From Tunturiibacter gelidiferens (GTDB lineage: Bacteria > Acidobacteriota > Terriglobia > Terriglobales > Acidobacteriaceae), in NCBI RefSeq assembly GCF_014201335.1, contig NZ_JACHEB010000007.1, positions 292,773 through 356,772 on the forward strand: DNA of 64,000 nucleotides, given 5' to 3'. This document shows, in pieces, positions 53,270-62,034 of the stretch. The notes beneath the pieces were generated by a model, which was not told where the DNA came from, did no database searches, and worked only from the letters and a program-made list of their open reading frames with translations. Both the position numbers and the translations under genes were made by a program. Positions within the stretch are counted from its first letter, which is position 1, and every line of letters starts with the position of its first letter.

Positions 53270-55873
53270 TTACACTGCGGCGACAGCGAGTGCATCTTCA
53301 CGCATCAGAGACTCATACAAAGGTCCCGCATGCAGTAAAAACTTAGCACGATCGGCCGAAACGGGCCGTGAATAGAGAAAGCCCTGTAAGAGATCGCACC
53401 CTTTCAAGCAAAGCATCGCCATCTGCTCATCCGTCTCCACTCCTTCACCCACTACCCCCAGTTCCATATTCTTCGCCATCGAGATAATAGCCTCGAGGAT
53501 CGGCAGCGTGCTGTTCGGCGCATTCAGCAGCTGAATGAAAGAGCGATCGATTTTTAGCCGATCGATCGGGAGTCGATGCAGATAGTTAAGAGAGGAGTAT
53601 CCCGTGCCGAAATCATCGATCGCTATACTCACGCCAAGCCGCTTGAGCCGCTGCAACTGACGGGTAGATTCGGTGAAATCTTTCACCACGACACTCTCTG
53701 TCAATTCGAGCTCCAGAAACTGAGGAGCAAGACCAGTCTCATCGAGAACCTCCGCGACCCGATCGGCGAAGTCCTCGCGAGCAAACTGCATCGAGGAAAT
53801 ATTCACCGCGACCCGTACCGGTGGATAGCCTTCAACCTGCCACTGCCGATTCTGCCGACACGCCTCTCGCAGTACCCAGGTTCCAAGCGAGATGATCATC
53901 TCGCTCTCCTCGGCTATCGGAACCAGGCGTGAGGGAGGCACTACGCCAAGAGTGGGATGAGTAAATCGAAGCAACGCCTCGAATGCAGCCACGCGGCCGT
54001 TTTGATCGCACTGCGGTTGGTAATGTAACTCGAAGCCGCCGTGCTTCAGTGCAGAAGCCATCTCTTGCTCGAGTTCGCGGCGATCGATCAGAGCTTGGTT
54101 CAGCACCGAAGAAAACGTGCGCGTCCCATAATTGCCGAACTTTGCTTCGTACATTGCCAGATCAGCATTTCGCTCCAGTTCGTCAGCAGAATCGCCATCA
54201 TCGGGGAAGAGGGCTATCCCGATGCTGGCCGTAATCGATAGCTGCAGATCCTGAAACGCTACAGGCAGTTTTAAAGTATCGAGCAGGGTTTCGGCTACTC
54301 TCTGTCCGTCCGCACGCCCCGGTATATCCTCGAGCACAACCATAAACTCATCGCCACCCATTCGTGCGACCGTATCGCTCTCCCGCAGTCTTTTCGAAAG
54401 CCGCTCAGCGACCTGCCGGAGCACTGAATCTCCTGCGGCGTGCCCATGCACATCATTGATCTGTTTGAACTTGTTCAGATCGATCCATAGCACAGCTATC
54501 GATTCGCCGTTTCGTTTAGCACGGCGAATCGCAGTAGCCAGCCTTTCCTGCCCAAGCACCCGGTTGGGAAGTGCAGTCAGACTGTCGTGATAGGCATGAC
54601 GTCGCAACTCATCCTGCAGACGGCATCGTTCGAGAACCATCGCCGCCATCTGGCTGTGCGTCTCCAGAAGTTCCAAATCAGCCGATGAAGGAGCATATTG
54701 CAGCAGCGTATAGATCGTGAGCGTTCCCAGCGGACTCTTGTCCGGCCCAAAAAACGGAGCCGACCACAATGACTGGATACCGTTGGCGCGCAGCAGTTCC
54801 GTCCACGGCTTGCGATCCGCAGCCAGGTCGCGAAGTATCAGCGCTTTGTTCTGGCTAAGAGCCTCTAACTCCGACACACCTGCCATCCCAGCCGATAGTT
54901 GTTGTAGATTTCGAATGAGCTTCTCTGGCAAGTCCGTCGAGGCCTTCAGATGTAGGATTCCATCCTCGAGCAGATGAAGAGCGGAGGCCCATGTCGAGCG
55001 ATGTTTTGCAAGAACCTCAACCAGAACTCGGAAGATTTCCTCTGTGGGCTCGTCACGCGCAAGCATCTCCAACACCTGGTTTCTCCCGCGGTTCAACTGT
55101 TGCACCCGCATCCGCTCCTTGACCTCGGATTGCAGCTCCGCGGTGCGCGCCTGAATGCGGTTCTCGAGAGAACTTCGCTCCTGCCGAAGCTCGACTTCAA
55201 TCTTCGTGCCGTGTACCACCTGAAGGCGCATCTCCCGCCTTAGCCAAGTCATGCACAGGATCGTGCTCAACAAAAGCAACGGCGTTGCGGCATCCATTCG
55301 CTCAACGCACAAGAGGATTTTGTGGGTTTTCTGTGCTTGGCCCAAAAACTCTTCTTCCGCTGTATTCGTTGCAGCCCGCTCGTGTTCGAGAGATTGAGCG
55401 ACTTCCCTCAGCTCCCGATCGTAATCAACAATCCATCTTGTATCGACAACTGGCCTCGTTGCTAATTGTCGAAACGCCTCCGCCTGCTGTGCGGTAACAG
55501 ACGAGTGTGTCGCAAAGCCCGGGTGACCGGTCTCCGCCAACACATGCAAAGAAAGACCCATCGTCGTCGCCAGCGCTCGCAAGTTCCCCGAATCGTCCCT
55601 TCCGGCATGCCCTCCCTCCATCTGCGTCTGGAGTCTGTCAAGTTGCGACCGATACGATGTGAGCGCAGCCCCATCGTTCAGAACCGTCGATTCCACACTT
55701 CGCAAAGAGTGCGAGCCAAGGAGACTTCCAACCGAGATCGCCAGCTGAAGTACGACCAGGGCGTAAAAGAACTGATTTTCAATCCGCGAGCGTGATTCCA
55801 GTTGGTGATTCAGCGAAGGCAAGGAAGGCTCCAAGTTAAACAATCCTGGCTTCTTTATCGGCCCGATCTTCAA
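53270..55873 (-). CDS. GAF-GGDEF-EAL cyclic-di-GMP protein
   Basis: An 867-residue membrane signalling protein. Membrane helix about 37-55, a periplasmic helical sensor (about 60-195), second helix about 197-213, coiled coil (about 218-265), GAF domain (about 275-420), GGDEF domain with intact MGGDEF motif (about 430-590) and EAL domain with FEALLRF (about 610-850), including LTESVVV and IDDFGTGYSSL. Both active-site motifs look intact, so it may make and break c-di-GMP, switched by the GAF or periplasmic ligand. It is isolated on the minus strand. The start is uncertain (TTG 55873). Confidence 0.92.
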   Translation of the reverse strand: MKIGPIKKPGLFNLEPSLPSLNHQLESRSRIENQFFYALVVLQLAISVGSLLGSHSLRSVESTVLNDGAALTSYRSQLDRLQTQMEGGHAGRDDSGNLRALATTMGLSLHVLAETGHPGFATHSSVTAQQAEAFRQLATRPVVDTRWIVDYDRELREVAQSLEHERAATNTAEEEFLGQAQKTHKILLCVERMDAATPLLLLSTILCMTWLRREMRLQVVHGTKIEVELRQERSSLENRIQARTAELQSEVKERMRVQQLNRGRNQVLEMLARDEPTEEIFRVLVEVLAKHRSTWASALHLLEDGILHLKASTDLPEKLIRNLQQLSAGMAGVSELEALSQNKALILRDLAADRKPWTELLRANGIQSLWSAPFFGPDKSPLGTLTIYTLLQYAPSSADLELLETHSQMAAMVLERCRLQDELRRHAYHDSLTALPNRVLGQERLATAIRRAKRNGESIAVLWIDLNKFKQINDVHGHAAGDSVLRQVAERLSKRLRESDTVARMGGDEFMVVLEDIPGRADGQRVAETLLDTLKLPVAFQDLQLSITASIGIALFPDDGDSADELERNADLAMYEAKFGNYGTRTFSSVLNQALIDRRELEQEMASALKHGGFELHYQPQCDQNGRVAAFEALLRFTHPTLGVVPPSRLVPIAEESEMIISLGTWVLREACRQNRQWQVEGYPPVRVAVNISSMQFAREDFADRVAEVLDETGLAPQFLELELTESVVVKDFTESTRQLQRLKRLGVSIAIDDFGTGYSSLNYLHRLPIDRLKIDRSFIQLLNAPNSTLPILEAIISMAKNMELGVVGEGVETDEQMAMLCLKGCDLLQGFLYSRPVSADRAKFLLHAGPLYESLMREDALAVAAV

Positions 55874-55952
55874 TACCGTAAGCGGGAGTAGCTCGGAGTT
55901 AGGCGGAGGCCGCTCTCGGGAGCCCGAATTGGTGCGACTGCCCAGCCATCAA

Positions 55953-57551
55953 CTAGTTACGAATTGCAACGTGCTCTTCCTCGAGACGAATCGACTCCGG
56001 CGGCCCAACTCCATGATACCGACGAAGCGCTTCCGCGATCCCGGAGTAGCGCGGCGAATCCCGCAGCAGAAACCAGCACTCGCGATCCCCCTCGCCATAA
56101 TGCCAACGCCTCCGCTGCCGATAAAACTCAGAGCCATAAGAGATCAGCCATAATTCATACCGCGAATCGCGAGCACCGATCACCAGGTTCCGAGTCAAAT
56201 TCGGCCACGTCCGGCTGCCATATTGCGACTGCCACACAGGCTGGATCAGGCAGCTCTCCGCCTGATCCGGATGCGCAACAATCACATCCGCCCGCAAACG
56301 CTCGACATCTGGAGGTTGTATAAATCGATGAGCGAACTCCGGAGTGTTCAAGCCCCAGGGATCATAAGTCATCCAGCCCGAATAGTACGGCAGAAAACCA
56401 GCCTCCGTCGTAATTATCGTGCCGTGTTCTGGCATTGCGTTCAGCGCCTGCGCAATGCTCTTCGTTTCGTTAAATTGCATATCACGAAAAGTACGAAGCT
56501 CACGATAGAACGGCATTGCAATCAAAAGCAGCCACGCACCAACGCCGACCCACAAGAAAGTCCTGCGTGATGAGAGCGGCGTCTGCCCCCAATGCACCGC
56601 AATCAAAAGAGCGGCCGCCAGTGGCAGATAGTAGAAGAAGCGGTCGCCAATATTTTGATCCAGGCGCATCATCCAATAGAACGCCGTGGGAACTGCAATC
56701 AGACTGACAAACACATACCTTGGCCGCAGGCCGCGAACCAGAGCCACCGGCAACAGCACAGCCATGTCGAATAGTAGATACTTAAGGCTTTGCTGCATCG
56801 AATGAGCGACCACCAGCCCGAATACACGTTGTGCATCCGACTTCACCAGAAAAGGCAGTGGGAAAAGTTCACCAAAGTAATGCACTCGCCACGCAAAGTA
56901 AAGCGTCCCCGGCGCGAGAAAAATTCCCGCCACCTTCCCAAACGATCTCGCCCGGTCCTTTGAAGACACCAACATGTAACCCAGCAGCGGCAGCACAAAG
57001 ACCACTCCATCCGGTCTGAAAAGACAGAGAGCCAGCGAAGCAAGCGAAGCCCATGTCACGCGGCCGTCAGTTACCAGTAGAACTAGCAATGCAAGCAGGA
57101 GTGCATCGGGAAGAACTGCAAAACCCGTGGCTGCTGCGAAGATCTGTGGAAACAACGCCGCCGATCCCGCGATCGTCAGCACTCGCAGCATCGAAATTCG
57201 AACGCGCCCCAGTCGCAGCAACACCAATGCCAGGCCGAGCAGCGAGCCCACATTGATCACAGCCGAGAACCAGTGGGGATCGAGTCCCACCCGCATCGCT
57301 CCGGCGACCAGCGCCATCCACGCAAAATCTGTCGCGCCTTCTGCATGTGGTCCGCCTGCAAAAAAGGTGATGGCCCCATGAACCGCAAGATTTCTGCTGT
57401 ATGCAAATAAAATCATTGCATCTTCTGCAGGCAGAAAAAACTTCGGAACAATCATCAGGAAAGTCAGACACATCGCGCCGTAAACTCGCAGCAGCCACAC
57501 GAGTGCACGCTCGGGCGCCGCGAATTCCGCTTTTGACTCACTATGCGACAA
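55953..57551 (-). CDS. GT-C-type polytopic membrane glycosyltransferase-like protein
   Basis: A 532-residue protein with about ten to twelve membrane segments up to residue 350, then a soluble C-terminal domain. Near the N-terminus, PKFFLPAEDAMILFAYSRNLA places an acidic pair in the first loop, as in GT-C glycosyltransferases that use polyprenyl-phosphate sugars. FRPDGVVFVLPLLGY and the C-terminal GTIITTEAGFLPYYSGW resemble arabinofuranosyltransferase-like proteins of actinobacteria and acidobacteria. The acceptor is unknown. It precedes the tRNA gene of the integrated element. Confidence 0.7.
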   Translation of the reverse strand: MSHSESKAEFAAPERALVWLLRVYGAMCLTFLMIVPKFFLPAEDAMILFAYSRNLAVHGAITFFAGGPHAEGATDFAWMALVAGAMRVGLDPHWFSAVINVGSLLGLALVLLRLGRVRISMLRVLTIAGSAALFPQIFAAATGFAVLPDALLLALLVLLVTDGRVTWASLASLALCLFRPDGVVFVLPLLGYMLVSSKDRARSFGKVAGIFLAPGTLYFAWRVHYFGELFPLPFLVKSDAQRVFGLVVAHSMQQSLKYLLFDMAVLLPVALVRGLRPRYVFVSLIAVPTAFYWMMRLDQNIGDRFFYYLPLAAALLIAVHWGQTPLSSRRTFLWVGVGAWLLLIAMPFYRELRTFRDMQFNETKSIAQALNAMPEHGTIITTEAGFLPYYSGWMTYDPWGLNTPEFAHRFIQPPDVERLRADVIVAHPDQAESCLIQPVWQSQYGSRTWPNLTRNLVIGARDSRYELWLISYGSEFYRQRRRWHYGEGDRECWFLLRDSPRYSGIAEALRRYHGVGPPESIRLEEEHVAIRN

Positions 57552-57750
57552 GGAGCACGAATAGCGTCTTTCCGTTCGATTGGGAATTGAACTAGACAGT
57601 TGTTGGTTGTTACTCTCTTTTGCAAACGCTGCCTAGAGTATAGATTCCACGGATAGCAGAAGAAGACACCTTTGCTGACCGCAGCTTCGAGAACGCGGCG
57701 AGGATCATATCTTTTTGCGCATTCACCTTCTGCGTAATAAACTTCAAACA

Positions 57751-57840
57751 GGAAGAGTGGCCGAGTGGTTGATGGCTCCAGTCTTGAAAACTGGCGTACC
57801 TGAAAGGGTATCGGGGGTTCGAATCCCTCCTCTTCCGCCA
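57751..57840 (+). tRNA. tRNA-Ser (anticodon UGA)
   Basis: A 90-base tRNA with the CCA end encoded. Acceptor GGAAGAG pairs with CTCTTCC; the anticodon arm is CCAGT-CTTGAAA-ACTGG with TGA at the anticodon position; a long variable arm (GTACC with GGGTA) is as expected for serine; the T arm is GGGGG-TTCGAAT-CCCTC with one G-T pair. The integrase gene begins 182 bases downstream, so the 3' end of this gene is the likely attachment site of the element that follows. Confidence 0.97.
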
Positions 57841-57954
57841 TTACCTCATCCAGCAACGTTCAGTACAGTCCAGTAAAGTTCACAAAACCACACAAAATAA
57901 AAGAGTTGTAGTATTCGGTCGACCGGCTACGTATGATAGGGGCCAGTGGTTGTG

Positions 57955-57996
57955 GGGGTACTTTTGGGGGTAGATGACTCCTGAAAAGGGGGTACT
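57955..57996 (+). promoter_or_regulatory. GGGGGTAC repeats before the integrase gene
   Basis: GGGGGTACTTT occurs at 57955 and 57989, and GGGGGTA in between at 57967, giving steps of 12 and 22. They lie 27-68 bases before the integrase start. Short direct repeats between attL and int are often arm-type integrase or excisionase sites, or operators for int. A ribosome site (GGAGG) follows. Confidence 0.6.
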
Positions 57997-58022
57997 TTCC
58001 AAAATCACATGGAGGTACGGGG

Positions 58023-59243
58023 ATGAGATCGGAACTGACAGACGCGAAGGTGAAGCAGGCGAAAGTAGGGACAACGGCACGGAAGATAGGAGACGGCGGC
58101 GGTTTGTTTCTGTTCGTGACCCCGAGCGGCGGAAAGCTCTGGCGTTGGAAGTATCGCTATCAAGGTAAACCAAAGCTGATGGCACTCGGACAGTACCCTG
58201 ACGTTTCTCTGGCTCTCGCAAGGAAGCGGCACGTCGAGGGACGGGAGCTGTTAGCTACTGGTCTCGATCCGATGGCAGAGAAGAAGGCTGAGAAACTCAG
58301 GGCGCACGAGGAAGACGAAAACTCATTCGCCACCATCGCTGCCAAGTGGCTGGAACACTGGAGAGAAGGTAAGAGTAAACGTCATGCGGACACGGTAAGC
58401 CGTCGCATGGATACTGACCTCCTGCCGACCTTGGGTGCGCGGCCGATTGCAATGATCGAGGCCCCGGAGCTAGTAAGAGTAGTCAAGGCAATCCAGCAGC
58501 GTGGCGCGAGAGACCTCGCCAAACGTGCTCTCGAAACGATGGGCCAGATCTTCCGCTACGCCATCGCGCACGGATACGCGAGACGGAACCCAGCCAGTGA
58601 TATAAAGCCAGCCGACATTTTGAAGTCATCACAAAGAGTGAACTTCGCCCGAATCGATGCGAAGGAGTTGTCGGACTTGCTCAAGGCCATCGAAGTTTAT
58701 CGCGGGACGCAGTTGACGCGGCTGGCGTTGAAGCTGATGGGCTTGACCTTCGTCCGGACCTCAGAGTTGATCGGGGCGAAGTGGAGCGAGTTCGATCTCG
58801 AGGCGAGGCGTTGGGACATCCCCGCTGAGCGCATGAAGATGAAGACTCCGCACATCGTTCCGTTGGCGAGACACACGATGGAAGTGCTGGAGTCGCTGAA
58901 GCTGATCTCAGGGGATAGCGAGTACTTGTTTCCGGGAGATCGCCAAGGCGCGACCATGAGCAATAACACCATCCTCAAGGGGTTGGAGCGCATGGGATAC
59001 AAACACCGCATGACGGGTCACGGCTTCCGAGGTCTGGCGTCCACCATCCTGCATGAGCGTGGCTATCAACACGAGCACATCGAATTGCAGCTCGCCCATG
59101 CCCCGCGCAACTCGGTGTCAGCGAGCTACAACCACGCACTTTACTTGGAGCCGCGTACCAAGATGATGAGGGACTGGGCTGACTTCCTAGAGATGACGCA
59201 GCGTGGTGTGAAGATTTTGCCCTTCCGGTCGCGCGTGGGCTAA
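58023..59243 (+). CDS. P4-type tyrosine integrase
   Basis: A 406-residue site-specific recombinase. The N-terminal DUF4102 arm-binding domain begins ELTDAKVKQAKVG and includes LFLFVTPSGGKLWRWKYRY; the core-binding domain spans about 100-200; the catalytic domain carries R245 in VRTSELIG, K274, H333-x2-R336 in GHGFRGLAST, H359 in QLAHAP and the nucleophile Y369 in SASYNHALYL. All catalytic residues are present, so it should be active. It points away from tRNA-Ser, whose 3' end is the likely attachment site. GGAGG lies ten bases before the ATG. Confidence 0.95.
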   Translation: MRSELTDAKVKQAKVGTTARKIGDGGGLFLFVTPSGGKLWRWKYRYQGKPKLMALGQYPDVSLALARKRHVEGRELLATGLDPMAEKKAEKLRAHEEDENSFATIAAKWLEHWREGKSKRHADTVSRRMDTDLLPTLGARPIAMIEAPELVRVVKAIQQRGARDLAKRALETMGQIFRYAIAHGYARRNPASDIKPADILKSSQRVNFARIDAKELSDLLKAIEVYRGTQLTRLALKLMGLTFVRTSELIGAKWSEFDLEARRWDIPAERMKMKTPHIVPLARHTMEVLESLKLISGDSEYLFPGDRQGATMSNNTILKGLERMGYKHRMTGHGFRGLASTILHERGYQHEHIELQLAHAPRNSVSASYNHALYLEPRTKMMRDWADFLEMTQRGVKILPFRSRVG

Positions 59244-59440
59244 CGTGGCGCGATTACGGGGCACTCTGGCAACCGGGTGACGGCCCCAGTTATGCGGCAT
59301 ACCTTCGCCGAGGTGCCATTCTGGAAGAAGTAGGTCACATCGGTGGCCGAGACTTCACAGTCTTCAATCGCACCGTCGTGGGGCTGGCTTGCGGCAAGGA
59401 TGATCTCGTCGGTCTGGTCGATTGTGAGTGTAGTGGTCAT
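59240..59440 (-). CDS. small hypothetical protein of the element
   Basis: A 66-residue protein with a good ribosome site (AGGAGA) eight bases before the ATG. It reads as two or three beta strands (TLTIDQTDEIILAA, VTYFFQNGTSAKVCRITG) and has two Cys residues at positions 28 and 48 and one near the C-terminus. Family not recognised. Its last codon overlaps the last codon of the integrase gene on the other strand. Confidence 0.65.
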   Translation of the reverse strand: MTTTLTIDQTDEIILAASQPHDGAIEDCEVSATDVTYFFQNGTSAKVCRITGAVTRLPECPVIAPR

Positions 59441-59594
59441 GGTGTCTCTCCTGTGTCGCTGATAGAAGCGTCACCGATTCCAGAGAGCTTTCCAAGTACG
59501 CATTCTCGAGGATTGGTCGTGGGCAAAGTTTGTTCGCCTTCGGTCGCTTGTGGGGCAAGGTACCGCGCCTGTGGGGGAGTTTACATAGACGCAG

Positions 59595-60239
59595 TCACAA
59601 TACGGACGGGGCACCTTCTAACAGCGGAAGCAGCTCCATTAGTCTCGGCACCACGTCATCGTGAGCAGTCGCTTTACAAACAACAATGAAGTGCAGCAAG
59701 GCTACACTGGCAGCCTGAGTTACAAGAAGGCGGATCTTCTCTTCAGGATAGGTCGGTTCAATTCCGCCATCCGGGGCCAATCGACGAACGACTGCATCAT
59801 GACCGGTATGGGTAAAGTCGCACATTTGCCTATAAACGCCCGTGAAGTCTTCCATTCGACGTCCTATCCCGGCTGCACGATCAACGTCGCCAGCCATTGT
59901 CGAAAATTTGATACTGCCTAGATCAAAGCTTCGCATCATGAATCGCTCCATCTGCTCGGGAGATGCACATAGATAGAGCCATTCGCCTCTCAAGGCCGCA
60001 TCAACGAGAGGACGAAACAGGGCGAAAGCGCTTCCAATTGCCATTTGCGACCGACAAAGAATGCAGATCGCCCGAAAATGTTCTATGACAACCGAGTTGA
60101 ACGTCATGAGCAGAGTTTCTTTATCTGCCGCTCCCAGACCTTCAGGTGTTCGTTCAACTATTTGCCTGAATACATTCTCTGCTCGATCAATCACAAGTTG
60201 CGTTTGAATCTCGTACGGCTCGACGGAAATTGGAATCAT
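59595..60239 (-). CDS. DUF5677/DUF6988-like hypothetical protein (cargo)
   Basis: A 214-residue helical protein. SAFALFRPLVDAALRGEWLY and the later FTGVYRQMCDFTHTGHDAVVRR resemble the helical families DUF5677 and DUF6988, which are found around defence and mobile-element genes in other bacteria; the match is by pattern only. No membrane helix or enzyme motif is visible, although the HTGH segment could coordinate metal. It is divergent from the DUF4238 gene with an 86-base gap that should contain two promoters. Confidence 0.65.
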   Translation of the reverse strand: MIPISVEPYEIQTQLVIDRAENVFRQIVERTPEGLGAADKETLLMTFNSVVIEHFRAICILCRSQMAIGSAFALFRPLVDAALRGEWLYLCASPEQMERFMMRSFDLGSIKFSTMAGDVDRAAGIGRRMEDFTGVYRQMCDFTHTGHDAVVRRLAPDGGIEPTYPEEKIRLLVTQAASVALLHFIVVCKATAHDDVVPRLMELLPLLEGAPSVL

Positions 60240-60325
60240 GTCCTTAGTCTAAAGCGAGCCCGACACTTCACCGACTTACCTTCGTCGTAGACACCTATTT
60301 CACTTTGTTCAACAATGTAATTCCG

Positions 60326-61198
60326 ATGTCCACCCATAAAAAGCAGCACACAATTCCAAGGTCGTATCTCGCTGCGTGGGTCGACCCCGTCACTCCACCG
60401 GGCGAAGACAGTGCAATCTGGCGTATCTCGAAAGACCGCAGCACTAAGACAAGAAGATCCCCGAAGAAATCTTTCAGAGAAACCGATAGGTACACGATAC
60501 GGATGAAAGATGGCTCACGTGATCTATCTGTCGAGCATAGCTTGGACAAAATCGAGAACGACTTTCAGGGTGTACTAAGGGCTATTCGAAGACGACAGCA
60601 ACTGACCTCGGTTCAACGAGCCAAGTTGTGCGTTTTTACCGCTGCCATGATGGGTAGATCGAAAAAACAGGGGGATCATATGCAAAAGCAATGGGCCGTC
60701 GGCATTGAGCAAATTCGCCAGATTGAGGGTCAATTCGGTTCAGCAGCCCACCCTGCATTATCAGAGGTACTAGAAGAAGTTAACAAGAACTCGCACGCTT
60801 ATCTCGTCAACGACACAATCGAGGTAGCTCCTGTCCTATTTATCATGCCTCTGACAATCTTAACCACGAACGACTTAGATGGTTTCATTACATCTGATGC
60901 ACCGGCGGTAATGTGTAATCCGAAAGCCTATACGATGTCCCCCATGCTTCGGCAGCCCGGTTTGATGCAGACCGACATCGAGGTCACACTTCCACTCTCC
61001 CCTCAAGAGACGGTCTTTTTCTCCCATAAACCTTCGAATCGTCTGTATACGCCAACTTCTACGAGTCTGCTTGAAGAGGTCAACCGCAGGACTTTCTTTT
61101 GGGCTGACGCGGAGTTTGTCTCTTGGAAGGGCACCGTGAAAGACGCTTGGTGCGAAGAACGAGAAGCGCCGCCTGATGCGTGGAGAGCAGCCGAATAA
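60326..61198 (+). CDS. DUF4238 protein (cargo)
   Basis: About 290 residues. It begins HKKQHTIPRSYLAAWVD, the Hx(V/I)PxxYL signature of DUF4238, and continues with YTIRMKDGSRDLSVEHSLDKIE, FITSDAPAVMCNP and EVTLPLSPQETVFFSH, also typical. DUF4238 proteins are common near phage-defence and integrase genes and have no established biochemical activity. ATG 60326 is preferred, since the signature follows directly; a TTG at 60305 would add seven residues. The composition is AT-richer than the host genes. Confidence 0.8.
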   Translation: MSTHKKQHTIPRSYLAAWVDPVTPPGEDSAIWRISKDRSTKTRRSPKKSFRETDRYTIRMKDGSRDLSVEHSLDKIENDFQGVLRAIRRRQQLTSVQRAKLCVFTAAMMGRSKKQGDHMQKQWAVGIEQIRQIEGQFGSAAHPALSEVLEEVNKNSHAYLVNDTIEVAPVLFIMPLTILTTNDLDGFITSDAPAVMCNPKAYTMSPMLRQPGLMQTDIEVTLPLSPQETVFFSHKPSNRLYTPTSTSLLEEVNRRTFFWADAEFVSWKGTVKDAWCEEREAPPDAWRAAE

Positions 61199-61212
61199 CA
61201 AGGATGAAGCTT

Positions 61213-61893
61213 CTAGGTTGTCGCTAGTGCCCCAGCTTGCTCGGCGAGCTTTTGCAGCTCAACCAAGAAAGCTTTGTCGTCATCGTCGGTCTCGTCTTCG
61301 AGAAGAGCCAGATCGTCGGTGTCAGAGTCGCCGTCATCGAGTCCATCGAACATAGCCTTCAGGCTCTCCCCGATGCCCTGCTGATGGCGGTCGATTGCCT
61401 TGCGGTGCTCGTCGATGGCCTTCAGGTGTTTGGCTCGGTCTGCATCGCTGAGAGACTTGACGCCGGTGACCAGAGCCATTTCATTCATCGGGAACGTGAC
61501 GCAGGATATCTCCCACAGTTTTAGTTCGGTCAAATGGCGAACGTCGCCGACATAGCTGGATTGAACGGTGTCGTAACCGATGCTCAGCCCTTTGACGACT
61601 CCCGCCTTCATGAAGGTGAACGCCTTCCTTGCTGTGGGGTCACTGAGTTCCAAAATCCCTGCGACCTGAATCCCATCACGAACGTCGGTAATGGTGCAGG
61701 TGCCGATAGGATTATCGGCTTGATGTTGCCAGAGCACCGGAAATTTCTTCCCAGCACTTAGCGTCCGCGAAAATGCACCCGGCTCGATCAGGTCATTGCC
61801 GAGGTCCACGTTGTTGTAGACAGCGCCGAGTCCGACGAAGGTGCCCTGATCATCAATGGATTTAATTCTGAGTTGAAAGTCTCTGTGTTCCAC
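61213..61893 (-). CDS. HK97-type prohead protease
   Basis: A 226-residue protease of the U35 (prohead protease) group with a GTG start preceded by GGAGGG. Order: FVGLGAVYNNVDLGNDLIEPGAF, then the catalytic His in VLWQHQADNPIG (H57) and the catalytic Ser in KGLSIGY (S104), and KLWEISCVTFPMNEMA, the last conserved strand. The C-terminal 60 residues are acidic and probably disordered, as in other proteases that are cut during maturation. It acts on the capsid protein encoded upstream on the same strand. Usual phage order is protease before capsid; here it is reversed. Confidence 0.92.
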   Translation of the reverse strand: MEHRDFQLRIKSIDDQGTFVGLGAVYNNVDLGNDLIEPGAFSRTLSAGKKFPVLWQHQADNPIGTCTITDVRDGIQVAGILELSDPTARKAFTFMKAGVVKGLSIGYDTVQSSYVGDVRHLTELKLWEISCVTFPMNEMALVTGVKSLSDADRAKHLKAIDEHRKAIDRHQQGIGESLKAMFDGLDDGDSDTDDLALLEDETDDDDKAFLVELQKLAEQAGALATT

Positions 61894-61915
61894 GTTTGCT
61901 CCCTCCGCTTGGTTT

Positions 61916-61982
61916 GATTTCTTCAGATTGTGAAGAAATCACTTCTGCCGCCTTTGGTTTATCTACACTTTCTGTAGATAAA
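61916..61982. promoter_or_regulatory. two 9-7-9 inverted repeats between capsid and protease genes
   Basis: GATTTCTTC/GAAGAAATC (61916-61940) and TTTATCTAC/GTAGATAAA (61958-61982) each have perfect 9-bp arms and 7-base loops and are 17 bases apart. They fill most of the 141-base gap. They may be operators for a dimeric repressor or paired RNA hairpins setting the ratio of capsid to protease. The second is followed by AAC on the plus strand and AACC on the minus strand, so there is no T-run of an intrinsic terminator. Confidence 0.7.
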
Positions 61983-62034
61983 ACTTATGCCGCGGAACCC
62001 GCATGAATACAGGCTCCGCGCTAAGTCGCCCCCG

